Counted from the first letter of the stretch, positions 11,038 through 24,963 are shown. The stretch: DNA of 64,000 nt from Cupriavidus basilensis (GCF_000832305.1 NZ_CP010536.1:4092001-4156000), one strand, 5' to 3'. Made by a program: numbers and translations. Notes: a model not told the origin generated them from the letters alone.

Positions 11038-11868
11038 TCAGCGCAGGCGGAAATTGCCGATATTGCCCGGCATCTGCACTGGTGGCGTGGGCAGCGCCTG
11101 GTTTTCCTGCGTGGCATCCGGCGGCGGGCTGGCCGGCACGGTATCGTCGCTCTCCGGCGGGTTGCCGTCATAGATCTGGTACTCACGGCGCTGCAGGTAC
11201 GCATCGCGCGTGAAGGCGTACTTGTCGAGCGCCGCCATCTCGATCAGGCCAGTGGCACCAAGCAGCGAAGCCCGGGTGTTGACGACACGCACCCCGAACA
11301 GCGAGTTGCGCAACCACACGGGATCGATATACGCCGACGGATCGATCTGGCGGTCAACCAGCATGCCGGCAGTATCGCGCACCGTGCTCGGCCCGAACAG
11401 CGGCAGCACCAGGTACGGGCCGGCCGGCACGCCCCATACGCCCAGGGTCTGGCCGAAGTCTTCCTTGTACTTCGGCAAGCCCGCCGGCGTGGCGATGTCG
11501 ATCAGCCCGCCGATGCCCAGCACGCTGTTGATGGCCACGCGCATGGTGTCTTCCGCGGCGCGGGTGGGCTTGCCCTGCAGCAGGTTGTTGACGGCCGAGT
11601 AGACATCGCTGACGTTGGAAAAGGCATTGTCGATCGCGGTGCGGATCGGCGACGGAACGTAATCGGCGTACACCTGGGCAACCGGGCGCAGCACGGTCCT
11701 GTCGACGGCGTCGTTAACCTTGAAGACTTCCCGGTTGAAGGGCTCGATAGGATCCTTCGGGTTGGCGGTCGGGCCAGTGGCGCAACCTGCCGCCAGCCAT
11801 GCAACCGAGGCCGCCAGCAAGCAGTTTCGTCCCACGCGCCAGCGCGCGGCAGCACGCCTGCCGGTCAT
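11038..11868 (-). CDS. mlaA: MlaA (VacJ), outer-membrane lipoprotein
   Basis: Outer-membrane component that removes mislocalised phospholipid from the outer leaflet and passes it to MlaC. The 276-residue precursor has a lipoprotein signal ending WLAAGC, with Cys29 as the lipidated residue. The VacJ core is evident: DPIEPFNREVFKVNDAVDRTVLRPVAQ, then INSVLGIGGLIDIATPAGL and GVPAGPYLVLPLFGPST. The C-terminus is a Pro-rich tail. The start overlaps the mlaD stop as ATGA. Here mlaA lies inside the mla operon, unlike E. coli where it is unlinked; this arrangement is usual in beta-proteobacteria. Confidence 0.95.
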   Translation of the reverse strand: MTGRRAAARWRVGRNCLLAASVAWLAAGCATGPTANPKDPIEPFNREVFKVNDAVDRTVLRPVAQVYADYVPSPIRTAIDNAFSNVSDVYSAVNNLLQGKPTRAAEDTMRVAINSVLGIGGLIDIATPAGLPKYKEDFGQTLGVWGVPAGPYLVLPLFGPSTVRDTAGMLVDRQIDPSAYIDPVWLRNSLFGVRVVNTRASLLGATGLIEMAALDKYAFTRDAYLQRREYQIYDGNPPESDDTVPASPPPDATQENQALPTPPVQMPGNIGNFRLR

Positions 11869-12392
11869 TTCACCACCCCCGCTGCGCCGCTGGCAGCTCC
11901 CGCAGCAGCGCCGCCTGCATTGTTGCCACCCGCCCCCGCATCGGCGGCCTTGTTATACAGGAACTGCCCGATCAGGTTCTCCAGCACCACGGCCGACTGC
12001 GTCATGGTGATGCGCGAGCCTTCCGCCAGCATGGCGGTGTCGCCACCCGCCTCAAGGCCCAGGTACTGCTCCCCGAGCAAGCCCGAGGTCAGGATCTTGG
12101 CCGAGGTGTCCTTCGGAAACTGGTAGCGCTTTTCCAGGTTGAGCGTCACGGTCGCCTGGTAGGTCTTGTCGTCGAAGCGGATATCCGCCACACGGCCCAC
12201 CACCACGCCGGCGCTCTTCACCGGGGCACGCGGCTTCAGGCCGCCGATATTATCGAAGCGCGCCTGGACCGAATAGGTGTCCTGGAACGACAGGGCGCTC
12301 ATGTTGCCGGCCTTGAGCGCCAGGAACAGCAGCGCCACGAAACCCGCCACAACAAACAGCCCAACCCAGAAATCGAGTGTATTTCTTTTCAT
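11865..12392 (-). CDS. mlaD: MlaD, MCE-domain substrate-binding subunit
   Basis: A single-pass inner-membrane protein whose MCE domain forms a hexameric lipid tunnel on MlaE. I start it at ATG 12392 (MKRNTLDFWVGLFVVAGFVALLFLALK), giving 175 residues with one N-terminal membrane helix. The MCE core follows: FDNIGGLKPRAPVKSAGVVVGRV and SAKILTSGLLGEQYLGLEAGG. The C-terminal 25 residues are a low-complexity Ala/Gly tail. It is 49 bases after mlaE and overlaps mlaA by four bases. Confidence 0.94.
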   Translation of the reverse strand: MKRNTLDFWVGLFVVAGFVALLFLALKAGNMSALSFQDTYSVQARFDNIGGLKPRAPVKSAGVVVGRVADIRFDDKTYQATVTLNLEKRYQFPKDTSAKILTSGLLGEQYLGLEAGGDTAMLAEGSRITMTQSAVVLENLIGQFLYNKAADAGAGGNNAGGAAAGAASGAAGVVK

Positions 12393-12441
12393 CTGCGTCT
12401 CTTCTTCAAGTACTCCGGCTCCGGCGACCGCACCGGCCATG

Positions 12442-13218
12442 TCAGCTGAACATCAGCGCAGTCAGCAGGAAATCCAGCGCCAGCACCGCCAGCGAGGCAA
12501 TCACGACAGTGCGCGTGGTGGCGCGCGACACGCCTTCCGGCGTCGGCTTGGCCTGATAGCCCTGGTACAACGCTATAAACGTCACCGCGACGCCAAAAAT
12601 GAAGCTCTTAATGACGCCATTGAGCACGTCATTGCGAACATCCACGCCGTTTTGCATCTGCGACCAGAACGCGCCCGCGTCCACGCCGATCATCTGCACC
12701 CCGACCACATAGCCACCCAGGATGCCAACGGCGCTGAAAATCGCCGCCAGCACCGGCATGGCAACCACACCAGCCCAGAAGCGCGGCGCAATCACGCGCT
12801 GCAGCGGATTGACCGCCATCATTTCCATGGCGGTGAGTTGCTCACCCGCCTTCATCAGGCCGATCTCGGCGGTGAGTGACGTGCCGGCACGGCCGGCGAA
12901 CAGCAGCGCCGTCACCACCGGGCCCAGCTCGCGCACCAGCGACAGCGCCACCAGCAGCCCCAGCGCCTGCTCGGAGCCGTAGCGATTCAGCGTGTAATAG
13001 CCCTGCAAACCCAGCACAAAGCCGACAAACAGGCCAGAAACCGCAATGATCACCAGCGACAGGTTGCCGACAAAGAAAATCTGGTCGCTCACCAGCCGGA
13101 AGCGGCGCAGCAACGCCGGAGACATCGCCAGTACCGTGAAAAACATGCGCGTGGCATGACCCAGTCCGCTGACCGACTGCCGCACCGCGGAGCCGATGCT
13201 CGTGAAAAATCCCATCAT
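12442..13218 (-). CDS. mlaE: MlaE, ABC permease for phospholipid trafficking
   Basis: The 258-residue inner-membrane permease of the MlaFEDB complex. It has an N-terminal interfacial helix (FTSIGSAVRQSVSGLGHATRMFF) and then five hydrophobic segments. The conserved region RELGPVVTALLFAGRAGTSLTAEIGLMKAGEQLTAMEMM is the YrbE/MlaE signature; I cite it by its first and last residues, about 94 to 133. The start overlaps the mlaF stop by four bases (ATGA). Identification is secure. Confidence 0.95.
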   Translation of the reverse strand: MMGFFTSIGSAVRQSVSGLGHATRMFFTVLAMSPALLRRFRLVSDQIFFVGNLSLVIIAVSGLFVGFVLGLQGYYTLNRYGSEQALGLLVALSLVRELGPVVTALLFAGRAGTSLTAEIGLMKAGEQLTAMEMMAVNPLQRVIAPRFWAGVVAMPVLAAIFSAVGILGGYVVGVQMIGVDAGAFWSQMQNGVDVRNDVLNGVIKSFIFGVAVTFIALYQGYQAKPTPEGVSRATTRTVVIASLAVLALDFLLTALMFS

Positions 13219-14036
13219 CGTCCGGCTCCGCTCACGAAGTCCTCGGCCAGCGACGGCCCCGGATAGTGGAACGGGACCGGGCCGTCAGGCTCGGCATGGA
13301 CGAACTGGTGCACGAAGGGATCCGTCGAGGCACGCAGGGCTTCGGGCTCGCCTTCGGCGGCAATGCGGCCATTGGCAATGAAATAGACGTAGTCGGCGAT
13401 GAGAAAGGTCTCGTTGACGTCATGCGACACGATGATGGAGGTGGCCCCCAGCGCATCGTTCAGGCTGCGGATCAGGCGTGCGGTCAGGCCCAGCGAGATC
13501 GGGTCGAGGCCGGCAAAGGGCTCGTCGTACATCAGCAGGGCTGGATCCAGCGCGATCGCGCGGGCCAGTGCCACCCGGCGCGCCATGCCACCGGAGATCT
13601 CCGACGGCATCAGCTCGCGCGCGCCGCGCAGGCCGACGGCGTTGAGCTTCATCAGCACCAGGTCGCGGATCATCGACTCGGGCAAATCGGTATGTTCGCG
13701 CAACGGGAAAGCAACGTTGTCGAACACGGAGAGATCGGTGAACAACGCACCAAACTGGAACAGCATGCCCATCTGCCGCCGCACGGCGTACAGGTCACTA
13801 CGGGCGAGGGCGGGAACATTAGCGCCGTTGAAGAGCACCTGGCCGCTCTGCGGCCTGACCTGGCCGCCGATCAGGCGCATCACGGTGGTCTTGCCGCAGC
13901 CAGAGCCGCCCATGACAGCCACCACCTTGCCGCGCGGGAAGCGCATGCTAAGGCCCGACAGGATTGGCTTGCCGCCCGCCGTATAGGCGAAATCGACAGA
14001 TTGGAGCTCGACGAGGTTTGAGGCGGAATCGGTCAC
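13215..14036 (-). CDS. mlaF: MlaF, ATP-binding subunit of the phospholipid transporter
   Basis: ATPase that powers the MlaFEDB complex. The product is 273 residues and starts at a GTG (14036, translated MTDSASNLVELQSV). The Walker A is VMGGSGCGKTTVMRL, the signature is SEISGGMARRVALARAI, the Walker B is LLMYDEPFAGLDP and the switch His is in IIVSHDVNET. The C-terminal segment (HAEPDGPVPFHYPG) is typical of MlaF. It is the first gene of the long minus-strand run to hisA. A TATAAT box lies 27 bases upstream, so the 5' leader should be only about 20 nt. Confidence 0.95.
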   Translation of the reverse strand: MTDSASNLVELQSVDFAYTAGGKPILSGLSMRFPRGKVVAVMGGSGCGKTTVMRLIGGQVRPQSGQVLFNGANVPALARSDLYAVRRQMGMLFQFGALFTDLSVFDNVAFPLREHTDLPESMIRDLVLMKLNAVGLRGARELMPSEISGGMARRVALARAIALDPALLMYDEPFAGLDPISLGLTARLIRSLNDALGATSIIVSHDVNETFLIADYVYFIANGRIAAEGEPEALRASTDPFVHQFVHAEPDGPVPFHYPGPSLAEDFVSGAGR

Positions 14037-14062
14037 GTTGGCACCGTGTTAGGCAGTCCGCC

Positions 14063-14068
14063 ATTATA
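14063..14068 (-). promoter_or_regulatory. Candidate -10 box for the mla operon
   Basis: On the minus strand the sequence CTTATAATGG holds a perfect TATAAT, placing a start site near 14056 and a leader of about 20 nt before the mlaF GTG. No good -35 hexamer is seen at 16 to 18 bases upstream, so the call rests on the -10 and its position alone. Confidence 0.45.
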
Positions 14069-14188
14069 AGGGCTACTACCTAGCGCTGCCCGAGGCAGTG
14101 TGGCGCAATCCACATCCACTCTATGCAAATCATTGTTTCATCACATTTGCCTTGCAGGCTTCGGTGATCTCTGCCGAAAAAGCAAAGC

Positions 14189-15292
14189 TCAAGGTTCAGT
14201 AGGCCCGCCAGTTTGCCGCAAGATCACCTGCCACTGGATCGACTCCGACCGGATCGCCGTCGCAAAGGCTTCCGGCGAATCGCGCAACGGCGTCAGGCCT
14301 GCAGCCAGCAGGCGATCCCGCACCTCGCGCTCGCCCATGATGCCGTCCAGCTCGCTGGCGATCCGCGCCACGATGGCATGCGGTGTCTTGGCCGGGGCAA
14401 TGACGCCGTACCAGGCCGCCGCGCCGTAGCCATCCACCCCCGACTCCTGCAGCGTGGGCACCGTGGGCGCCAGTTGCGAGCGCGCCACACCAGTCACGCC
14501 AAGCAGGCGCAAGTTGCCGCTCTTGACCTGGGCCTGCACGGAAGCAAACGCGCAGAAGCAAGCACTGACGCGCCCTGCCAGCATCTCCTGCACCACCGCC
14601 GCCTCGCCCTTGGCCGTAACCAGCGGCACCCCGTTCGGCACACCATGCACAGCGTATTGGGCATAGAGATGCGAGGGGCTGCCGGCCTGGCCGGAACCGT
14701 AGCTGTAGGATCCCGGACTGGCATTGACCGCGGCGAGCCATTGCTGCGGCGTGCGCATCGGCAGGCGCGCGTCGATCACCAGGAACAGCGGCATGGTCGC
14801 GACCCGCGCCACCGGCGTGAAGTCGCGCACTACGTCATAAGGCACCGGCTCCAGGCCAGGCTGGATCAGCATGGTGGCTTGGTGGAACAGTAGGGTATGC
14901 CCGTCGGAACTGGCCTTGGCCACCACGTCTCCCGCCGTGGTGCCGCCCGCACCGGGCCGGTTGTCGACGTCGACCGGCACGCCGAGGCGTTCCGCCAGGC
15001 GCTCGGCCAGCAGGCGCGCCACGGCATCCGGCACGCCACCGGCCGGGAAAGGCACAATCAGGCGAATGGGACGGACGGGAAACGATATCGGGCGCGCAGG
15101 CGCCGCCGCCTGGGTAACCGGCACAGAGGCGGGTCGGGCCAGACCGGGCCGGCTCGCGGCAAGCAGCAGGGCAGCGAGGAACAGCAGAAGCCAGACATGC
15201 GAAAACAGCTGCGGACAAGCCGGCATGGCAGCGGGGTGAAGCAACGTCGCCTTACCTCGCCAAAGCCGCGAAACAATGCGCACTTCGGACAT
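14189..15292 (-). CDS. Bug-family tripartite tricarboxylate transporter receptor (orphan)
   Basis: A 367-residue periplasmic binding protein of the Bug/TctC family. The ATG at 15292 has an excellent GGAGG five bases away, which decides the start. A hydrophobic export segment follows at about residues 23 to 48 (LFSHVWLLLFLAALLLAAS), unusually far in. The mature protein opens with the Bug hallmark FPVRPIRLIVPFPAGGVPD and later shows NRPGAGGTTAGD and QESGVDGYGAAAWYGVIAPAKTP. No TctA/TctB partner genes are adjacent, so this is one of the orphan receptors that are numerous in Cupriavidus and Bordetella. The ligand is unknown; carboxylates are usual. Confidence 0.9.
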   Translation of the reverse strand: MSEVRIVSRLWRGKATLLHPAAMPACPQLFSHVWLLLFLAALLLAASRPGLARPASVPVTQAAAPARPISFPVRPIRLIVPFPAGGVPDAVARLLAERLAERLGVPVDVDNRPGAGGTTAGDVVAKASSDGHTLLFHQATMLIQPGLEPVPYDVVRDFTPVARVATMPLFLVIDARLPMRTPQQWLAAVNASPGSYSYGSGQAGSPSHLYAQYAVHGVPNGVPLVTAKGEAAVVQEMLAGRVSACFCAFASVQAQVKSGNLRLLGVTGVARSQLAPTVPTLQESGVDGYGAAAWYGVIAPAKTPHAIVARIASELDGIMGEREVRDRLLAAGLTPLRDSPEAFATAIRSESIQWQVILRQTGGPTEP

Positions 15293-15506
15293 CAATTCCT
15301 CCGGGCCACTGGCATCGCCGTGGCGTCTTGATCGGCTGAAAAGGGATTAGCGAGGCAGTCTTTGTTTTCTTTGTTCTAATTGTCAGGTCATTCTACGAAG
15401 AATGCCCAAAACCGCACAGACCACGTTAACCATAGCCGGGACAACCCTGTAAGCATGGCTGGGCGCGGATCTCCGGGCATCCGCGCGCCTGTGCTTCGAC
15501 GCCACC

Positions 15507-15512
15507 TATAAT
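15507..15512 (+). promoter_or_regulatory. Candidate -10 box of a leaderless promoter
   Basis: A perfect TATAAT lies eight bases before the ATG at 15521. Transcription would then begin within one to three bases of the start codon, leaving no room for a ribosome site. A recognisable -35 is not evident. Confidence 0.5.
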
Positions 15513-15520
15513 CGCCCGTC

Positions 15521-16057
15521 ATGCGTGAATACACTCCTCGGCCCATGCTGGCCACCGACCTGCCCGCCGTGCTGGAAATCCAGGCCCAGTGCTATCGCGG
15601 CATGCTGCTCGAGTCCGCCGCAGCCCTCGGCAGCCGCCTGGCGCTGTCGCCCGCCACTTGCTGGGTGGCCGCCGGCCGGAATGGTGAGCTGGCAGCCTAT
15701 CTGTTTACCCACATGTGGCCCCAGAACAGCCTGCCAGCACTCGACGGGGTGCTGGAGCGGCATTGGGAACGCGCTGGTGAGCCGGCCGGCATGCTGACCT
15801 GGTTCGTGCACGATATGGCGGTAGCGCCCGCCGGCCAAGGCCGGGGCCTGGCGCCAACGCTCTACGCCGCGGCCCGCACGACCGCGCTCGCTGCCGGATT
15901 GCGCTCGTCGCGGCTGGTCGCCGTGCAATCGGCTGCGGCATGGTGGCGCAGACTCGGGTACGAGAATTTGACGCCTCCAAGCGCTGCCGCGTCCGCCAAA
16001 CTGGCGGCTTACGGCAACGATGCCGTGCTGATGGGCCGTACGCTGCAGCCAGGCTGA
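15521..16057 (+). CDS. GNAT-family N-acetyltransferase
   Basis: A 178-residue GNAT protein. The acetyl-CoA-binding motif A is visible as [23 protein letters not shown] (about residues 96 to 118), and motif B as [15 protein letters not shown]. The N-terminal part ([20 protein letters not shown]) is also typical. The substrate cannot be told from sequence. It is a single gene read against its neighbours, between the Bug receptor and gltD. No ribosome site precedes the ATG, which fits the nearby -10 box and a leaderless message. Confidence 0.85.
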   Translation: MREYTPRPMLATDLPAVLEIQAQCYRGMLLESAAALGSRLALSPATCWVAAGRNGELAAYLFTHMWPQNSLPALDGVLERHWERAGEPAGMLTWFVHDMAVAPAGQGRGLAPTLYAAARTTALAAGLRSSRLVAVQSAAAWWRRLGYENLTPPSAAASAKLAAYGNDAVLMGRTLQPG

Positions 16058-16069
16058 GCGCGCCGCTAT

Positions 16070-16101
16070 AAAAAAACCCGCCCGGCTTGCGCGGGGCGGG
16101 T
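16070..16101 (-). terminator. Intrinsic terminator after gltD
   Basis: Inverted repeat CCCGCCC (16077-16083) and GGGCGGG (16094-16100) with a ten-base loop, followed on the minus strand by seven T residues (A-run 16070-16076). It lies 50 bases past the gltD stop and would end the gltBD message. The GNAT gene converges on it from the other side but lacks a T-run in its direction. Confidence 0.85.
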
Positions 16102-16150
16102 CTTGCGGCGCGAGTCACGCGTCACCGCATCAGCAAAGCCATTACGCGAA

Positions 16151-17614
16151 TCAGCGCGGCAGCTCGGAATGCCCCATCAGGAAGGCATCGACCGAACGCG
16201 CGGCCTGGCGGCCTTCGCGGATCGCCCACACCACCAGCGACTGGCCGCGGCGCACGTCGCCAGCGGCGAACACCTTGGGCACGTTGGTGTGATACGCACG
16301 ATCGCCTTCGGTGCTGGCGCGGGCGTTCTTGCGCGCATCGGTATCCACGCCGAAAGCGCTGAGCAGCGAGCCCACCGGGTTGGTGAAGCCCATGGCCAGC
16401 AGCACGAGATCCGCCTTGAGGATGAACTCGCTGTCCGGCACTTCCTGCATCTTGCCATCCTTCCATTCGACGCGGCAGGCCTTGAGCGCGGTGATCTTGC
16501 CGTTCTCGCCAATGAACTCCTTGGTGGCGACCGACCAGTCGCGGTTGCAGCCTTCGTCGTGCGAGGACGAGGTGCGCAGCTTGATCGGCCAGTACGGCCA
16601 CACCAGCGCCTTGTTCTCTTCTTCCGGCGGCTGCGGCAGCAGCTCGAACTGGATGATCGATTCCGCGCCATGGCGGTTCGACGTACCTACGCAGTCTGAG
16701 CCGGTATCGCCGCCACCGATCACGATCACGTGCTTGCCATCGGCGCGCAGCGCGTTGGGCTCGTCGCCGGCCACTTCCTTGTTCTGCGGGATCAGGAATT
16801 CCAGCGCGTAATGGATGCCGTCGAGCTCGCGCCCCGGGACCGGCAGGTCGCGCGGCACTTCCGAGCCACCCGCCAGCACCACGGCGTCGAACTGGTCTTG
16901 CAGGGCCTGTGCCGAGATGGTTTCACGCGCATAGTTCTTGATGCCGGCCGGCAGTTCGCCGTCGGTCACCATCACGCCGGCACGGAAGGTCACGCCTTCG
17001 GCCTGCATCTGTTCCATGCGGCGGTCGATCAGCCACTTCTCAAGCTTGAAGTCGGGGATGCCATAGCGCAGCAGGCCACCGATGCGGTCGTTCTTCTCGA
17101 ACACGGTCACGTCATGGCCGGCGCGCGCCAATTGCTGGGCGACGGCCATGCCGGCGGGGCCGGAGCCAACCACGGCAACGGTCTTGCCGGTCTTGTGCTT
17201 GGGCGGCCGCGGGGCAACCCAGCCTTCTTCCCAGGCCTTGTCGATGATGGCGTGCTCGATCGACTTGATGCCGACCGGTGCTTCATTGATGCCAAGGGTG
17301 CAGGCAGCTTCGCACGGTGCCGGGCAGATGCGGCCCGTGAACTCGGGGAAGTTGTTGGTCTGGTGCAGCACCTCGATCGCCGACTTCCAGTCCTGGCGAT
17401 ACACCAGGTCGTTGAAGTCGGGGATGATGTTGTTGACCGGGCAGCCGTTGTTGCAGAACGGGATGCCGCAGTCCATGCAGCGCGCGCCCTGGATCTTCGC
17501 TTCGCTGTCGGACAGCGCGAATACGAATTCCTTGTAGTGCTTCACGCGCTTGGTTACGGGCTCGTAACCTTCGTTCTGGCGCGGAAATTCGAGAAAGCCA
17601 GTCGCCTTACCCAT
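16151..17614 (-). CDS. gltD: GltD, glutamate synthase small subunit
   Basis: FAD and iron-sulfur subunit that takes electrons from NADPH and passes them to GltB for glutamate formation. It is 487 residues. The N-terminal cysteine clusters [17 protein letters not shown] and [10 protein letters not shown] bind two [4Fe-4S] centres. The first dinucleotide fold is [20 protein letters not shown], with [19 protein letters not shown] after it, and the second is [15 protein letters not shown]. The C-terminal [18 protein letters not shown] closes the FAD site. It follows gltB by 133 bases. Confidence 0.96.
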   Translation of the reverse strand: MGKATGFLEFPRQNEGYEPVTKRVKHYKEFVFALSDSEAKIQGARCMDCGIPFCNNGCPVNNIIPDFNDLVYRQDWKSAIEVLHQTNNFPEFTGRICPAPCEAACTLGINEAPVGIKSIEHAIIDKAWEEGWVAPRPPKHKTGKTVAVVGSGPAGMAVAQQLARAGHDVTVFEKNDRIGGLLRYGIPDFKLEKWLIDRRMEQMQAEGVTFRAGVMVTDGELPAGIKNYARETISAQALQDQFDAVVLAGGSEVPRDLPVPGRELDGIHYALEFLIPQNKEVAGDEPNALRADGKHVIVIGGGDTGSDCVGTSNRHGAESIIQFELLPQPPEEENKALVWPYWPIKLRTSSSHDEGCNRDWSVATKEFIGENGKITALKACRVEWKDGKMQEVPDSEFILKADLVLLAMGFTNPVGSLLSAFGVDTDARKNARASTEGDRAYHTNVPKVFAAGDVRRGQSLVVWAIREGRQAARSVDAFLMGHSELPR

Positions 17615-17747
17615 GTTGCGTCCTTGGTCATGCTGAGCGGCACCGGCGCATGCGCCGGCCCCGCTGTGAGGTCAGTATCTTGTGAGGCCGGCGCGAATCC
17701 GCGACAGCGCTCATGCTTGGTCGGGCTCTCTGCCCTGCCCTCGGGGC

Positions 17748-22529
<4,782 letters not shown>

Positions 22530-22728
22530 CGTTTGCTTTGATTGGGATTGCGATTGGTCCACGGGCTTGATTCCGGTGAGGGCTGCGAGCCAGCAAGGCA
22601 GACCGGAACGGGGACCGCACTCTTCCACCGGGGCCGGTTGGAAACCGGGGACGGGGAACCAGAGAGACAGCGGGGCCGCAGCGGCGTACACAGGCGTGAC
22701 GCGCCGCACAATGAATGTGGGTGGAGCA

Positions 22729-22757
22729 ACTATAAAAGAATCGTACGCGTCCCGCAA
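22729..22757 (-). promoter_or_regulatory. gltB: Sigma-70-type promoter for gltBD
   Basis: On the minus strand TTGCGG (22757-22752) and TATAGT (22734-22729) are separated by exactly 17 bases. Four of six and five of six positions match the consensus. Transcription would begin near 22722, leaving a leader of about 190 nt before gltB, long enough for post-transcriptional control. Confidence 0.6.
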
Positions 22758-22764
22758 AATTTTT

Positions 22765-22834
22765 AAATGGGGTCAGATAATATTAAGCCTCGCACCACAT
22801 CGGGGATGGTCTTTATTTGGGGACAGATTAAAAT
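22765..22834 (+). repeat. Pair of direct repeats GGGGwCAGATwA next to the RAYT gene
   Basis: Two near-identical units lie 50 bases apart: AAATGGGGTCAGATAATA at 22765 and ATTTGGGGACAGATTAAA at 22815. A related inverted copy (CCGTCCCCAATTTT) is at 23721-23734, on the other side of the transposase gene. GGGGACAGATT-type sequences commonly flank REP-associated tyrosine transposase genes in beta- and gamma-proteobacteria, so these are probably its cognate ends. Confidence 0.7.
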
Positions 22835-22907
22835 GGTGCAGCGCGAAGCGTGCACTGCTGATCTCGTAGCTGCCGAGCGCGCCGTACTTCGCACGTCCGG
22901 CCCAAGG

Positions 22908-23630
22908 CTAGACCATGTCCGGCTCGGACTCCCTGTCCATTGCGGATCGGCCCGCCGGGCGGCCCTTGGGCAACGGCTGGACGCGCCGCCCGCCCTGGCG
23001 CTCGAGTTGCGCAAGGAAGGCCGCGTCACCCAGTGGCCAGCCGCTATGCGCGTGGCTGCGAAGTGTGGCCAGCGTCATCGACGACAGCCCTTCGGCGGTG
23101 ACGGCACGGTAATTGGATTGGCGCTCGAACGGCGTATTGCCCAGCGCCCAGTACGCAGAGTGATCGCTCACAAAGGGGCTGGCCTCGATGCCGGCATGGT
23201 GGCGATAGCTGCTCCAGCGATCCCCGTCGGCCGACATCACCTCGCCGGCACGCACGGCGTTGCCCTCCACGTATTGCATGGCCGGCAGCATCCAGGCGAT
23301 CGGATCGAACACCGCCGAGCGAAAGCGGCCATCCCACAGCGTGCCGGTACGGTCCTCGACCCGGTTGAAATAGCGCGCGTAGCGCCGCCCTACCGCTTGC
23401 ATGGTGAGGCTGAGCGAATCGGCATGCCGTGGGGTTGCCACGAGGTGGACATGATTCGGCCGCAAGGCGTAAGCGTGGATCGCCAGGTCGTGCTCCCGCG
23501 CGGCCATGCGCAGGCAGTCCAGGTAGTGGAGGTAGTCGTCGGTGCCAAGGAAGACGGGCTGACGATTGTTGCCGCGTTGCAACACCAGTGCCGGCAGCGA
23601 AGCCGGGGAGAAACGAGGAAGTCGGGCCAT
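22908..23630 (-). CDS. REP-associated tyrosine transposase (RAYT, Y1_Tnp family)
   Basis: A 240-residue HUH-type single-strand transposase. It opens with MARLPRF and LQRGNNRQPVFLGTDDY, the RAYT signature, and carries the metal-binding HVH at residues 60-62 in LRPNHVHLVATP. The segment GRRYARYFNRVEDRTGTLWDGRFRS follows, then AMQYVEGNAVRAGEV, in which Tyr120 is the likely nucleophile. RAYTs are domesticated IS200/IS605 relatives that act on REP sequences rather than on whole insertion sequences. It sits alone between dgt and gltB with repeats on both sides. The catalytic residues look intact, so it could be active. The C-terminal 25 residues are Arg/Pro/Gly-rich and less conserved. Confidence 0.9.
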   Translation of the reverse strand: MARLPRFSPASLPALVLQRGNNRQPVFLGTDDYLHYLDCLRMAAREHDLAIHAYALRPNHVHLVATPRHADSLSLTMQAVGRRYARYFNRVEDRTGTLWDGRFRSAVFDPIAWMLPAMQYVEGNAVRAGEVMSADGDRWSSYRHHAGIEASPFVSDHSAYWALGNTPFERQSNYRAVTAEGLSSMTLATLRSHAHSGWPLGDAAFLAQLERQGGRRVQPLPKGRPAGRSAMDRESEPDMV

Positions 23631-23720
23631 GATGGGCGAAAGGAATCGGCGATAGGTGCTTGCCGGTCGGATGGCATCAAACGGAAGCGATGCCCGATGA
23701 TAGCGTAGCCGCAGCCTGAT

Positions 23721-23734
23721 CCGTCCCCAATTTT
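23721..23734 (-). repeat. Inverted copy of the GGGGAC repeat upstream of the RAYT gene
   Basis: The minus strand reads AAAATTGGGGACGGAT here, matching the ATTTGGGGACAGATT units at 22765 and 22815 but in the opposite orientation. Together the copies bracket the transposase gene. The dgt stop is only about 20 bases further on. Confidence 0.65.
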
Positions 23735-23752
23735 CCCACTGGCCGCGCCGGC

Positions 23753-24889
23753 CTAACTGCCTTCGTCGACAGCAAAAATGCGGCGGTGCTCCCGGATCGC
23801 ATAGCGGTCGGTCATGCCGGCGATGTAGTGCGAGATCAGCCGGGACGGGTCACGGCCTTGTCCCGCCTGGTACTGCGGCGGCAGCAGGCGCGGATCCGCC
23901 ATGAACACATCGAACAGGTCGGTGATGATGCGCTGGGCCTTGGAGGACATACGCATCACCAGGTAATGGCGATAGAGATGGCGGAACAGGAAACGCTTGA
24001 GTGCCGCCGCTTCCTCGCGCACCGGCGCGCTGAAGGCCACCAGCGGGCCTGCAGCCCGCACGGCCTCGATATTGCGCGGGTTGGCGGCGGCAATGTTCTG
24101 GCTGGTGGTTTCGATCAGGTCGACAATCAGCGTGTTGATCATGCGGCGTACGGTTTCGTTGATCACGCGCCGCCCGTTGATGCCGGGAAACGCCGCCATC
24201 GCCTCGGCGCGATGGCGCCCCCACATCGGCACTTCGTCCATCTGCTCGAGCGTGAGCAGCCCCGAGCGCAGGCCGTCGTCGATGTCGTGGTTGTTGTAGG
24301 CGATCTCGTCAGCCAGGTTGGCCAGCTGGGCCTCCAGCGAGGGCTGCGTGCCCTCCAGAAAGCGCCGGCCCAGCTCCCCCAGCGCAGAGGCATTGACGCG
24401 CGAGCAATGCTTGAGCACGCCCTCACGCGTCTCGAACGTCAGGTTGAGCCCATTGAAGCCGCCATAGCGCTCCTCCAGCTCATCCACCACTAGGAGGCTC
24501 TGCAGGTTGTGCTCGAAGCCGCCGTGATTCTTCATGCAGTTGTTCAGCGCGTCCTGGCCAGCATGGCCGAAGGGCGTGTGCCCAAGATCGTGCGCCAGCG
24601 AGATGGCTTCGACCAGATCCTCGTTCAAGCGCAGGTTGCGGGCAATGGAGCGGGCGATCTGCGCCACTTCCAGGCTGTGGGTGAGCCGGGTGCGGAACAG
24701 GTCACCTTCATGATTGACGAAGACCTGGGTCTTGTACTCGAGCCGCCGGAAGGCCGTGCTGTGGATGACGCGGTCGCGGTCGCGCTGGAATTCTGTGCGC
24801 GAGGACGAGGCCGGTTCGGCGTGCGCCCGCCCAAGCGTCTGCGCGGAGCGGGCGGCATAGGGAGCGAGATGGCTTTCGAGGTCGGTCAT
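23753..24889 (-). CDS. dgt: dGTPase-like HD-domain triphosphohydrolase
   Basis: A 378-residue member of the deoxyguanosinetriphosphate triphosphohydrolase-like family, which removes triphosphate from dNTPs. The HD metal site is clear: His in [15 protein letters not shown], His-Asp in [18 protein letters not shown], and a later Asp in [16 protein letters not shown]. The N-terminal [28 protein letters not shown] is the family opening. It is shorter than E. coli Dgt (about 505 residues) and belongs to the common short type, whose preferred dNTP is not predictable. It follows aroB by 74 bases, as in many beta-proteobacteria. Confidence 0.93.
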   Translation of the reverse strand: MTDLESHLAPYAARSAQTLGRAHAEPASSSRTEFQRDRDRVIHSTAFRRLEYKTQVFVNHEGDLFRTRLTHSLEVAQIARSIARNLRLNEDLVEAISLAHDLGHTPFGHAGQDALNNCMKNHGGFEHNLQSLLVVDELEERYGGFNGLNLTFETREGVLKHCSRVNASALGELGRRFLEGTQPSLEAQLANLADEIAYNNHDIDDGLRSGLLTLEQMDEVPMWGRHRAEAMAAFPGINGRRVINETVRRMINTLIVDLIETTSQNIAAANPRNIEAVRAAGPLVAFSAPVREEAAALKRFLFRHLYRHYLVMRMSSKAQRIITDLFDVFMADPRLLPPQYQAGQGRDPSRLISHYIAGMTDRYAIREHRRIFAVDEGS

Positions 24890-24963
24890 GCGGCAATCCG
24901 GTCAGGCGTGCGCCGGGTGGCAGTGCGCCGCCCGGACGGCGTTGCAAGGCACAACCAATCGCG

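Larger units (their letters stand above)
22530..22907. other. Non-coding leader, promoter and repeat region upstream of gltB
   Basis: This 378-base gap holds the roughly 190-nt gltB leader, the candidate gltB promoter and two copies of a GGGG(T/A)CAGAT repeat. The frame of gltB stays open upstream of 22529 but lacks family similarity and crosses the promoter. No further gene is seen. Confidence 0.7.
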
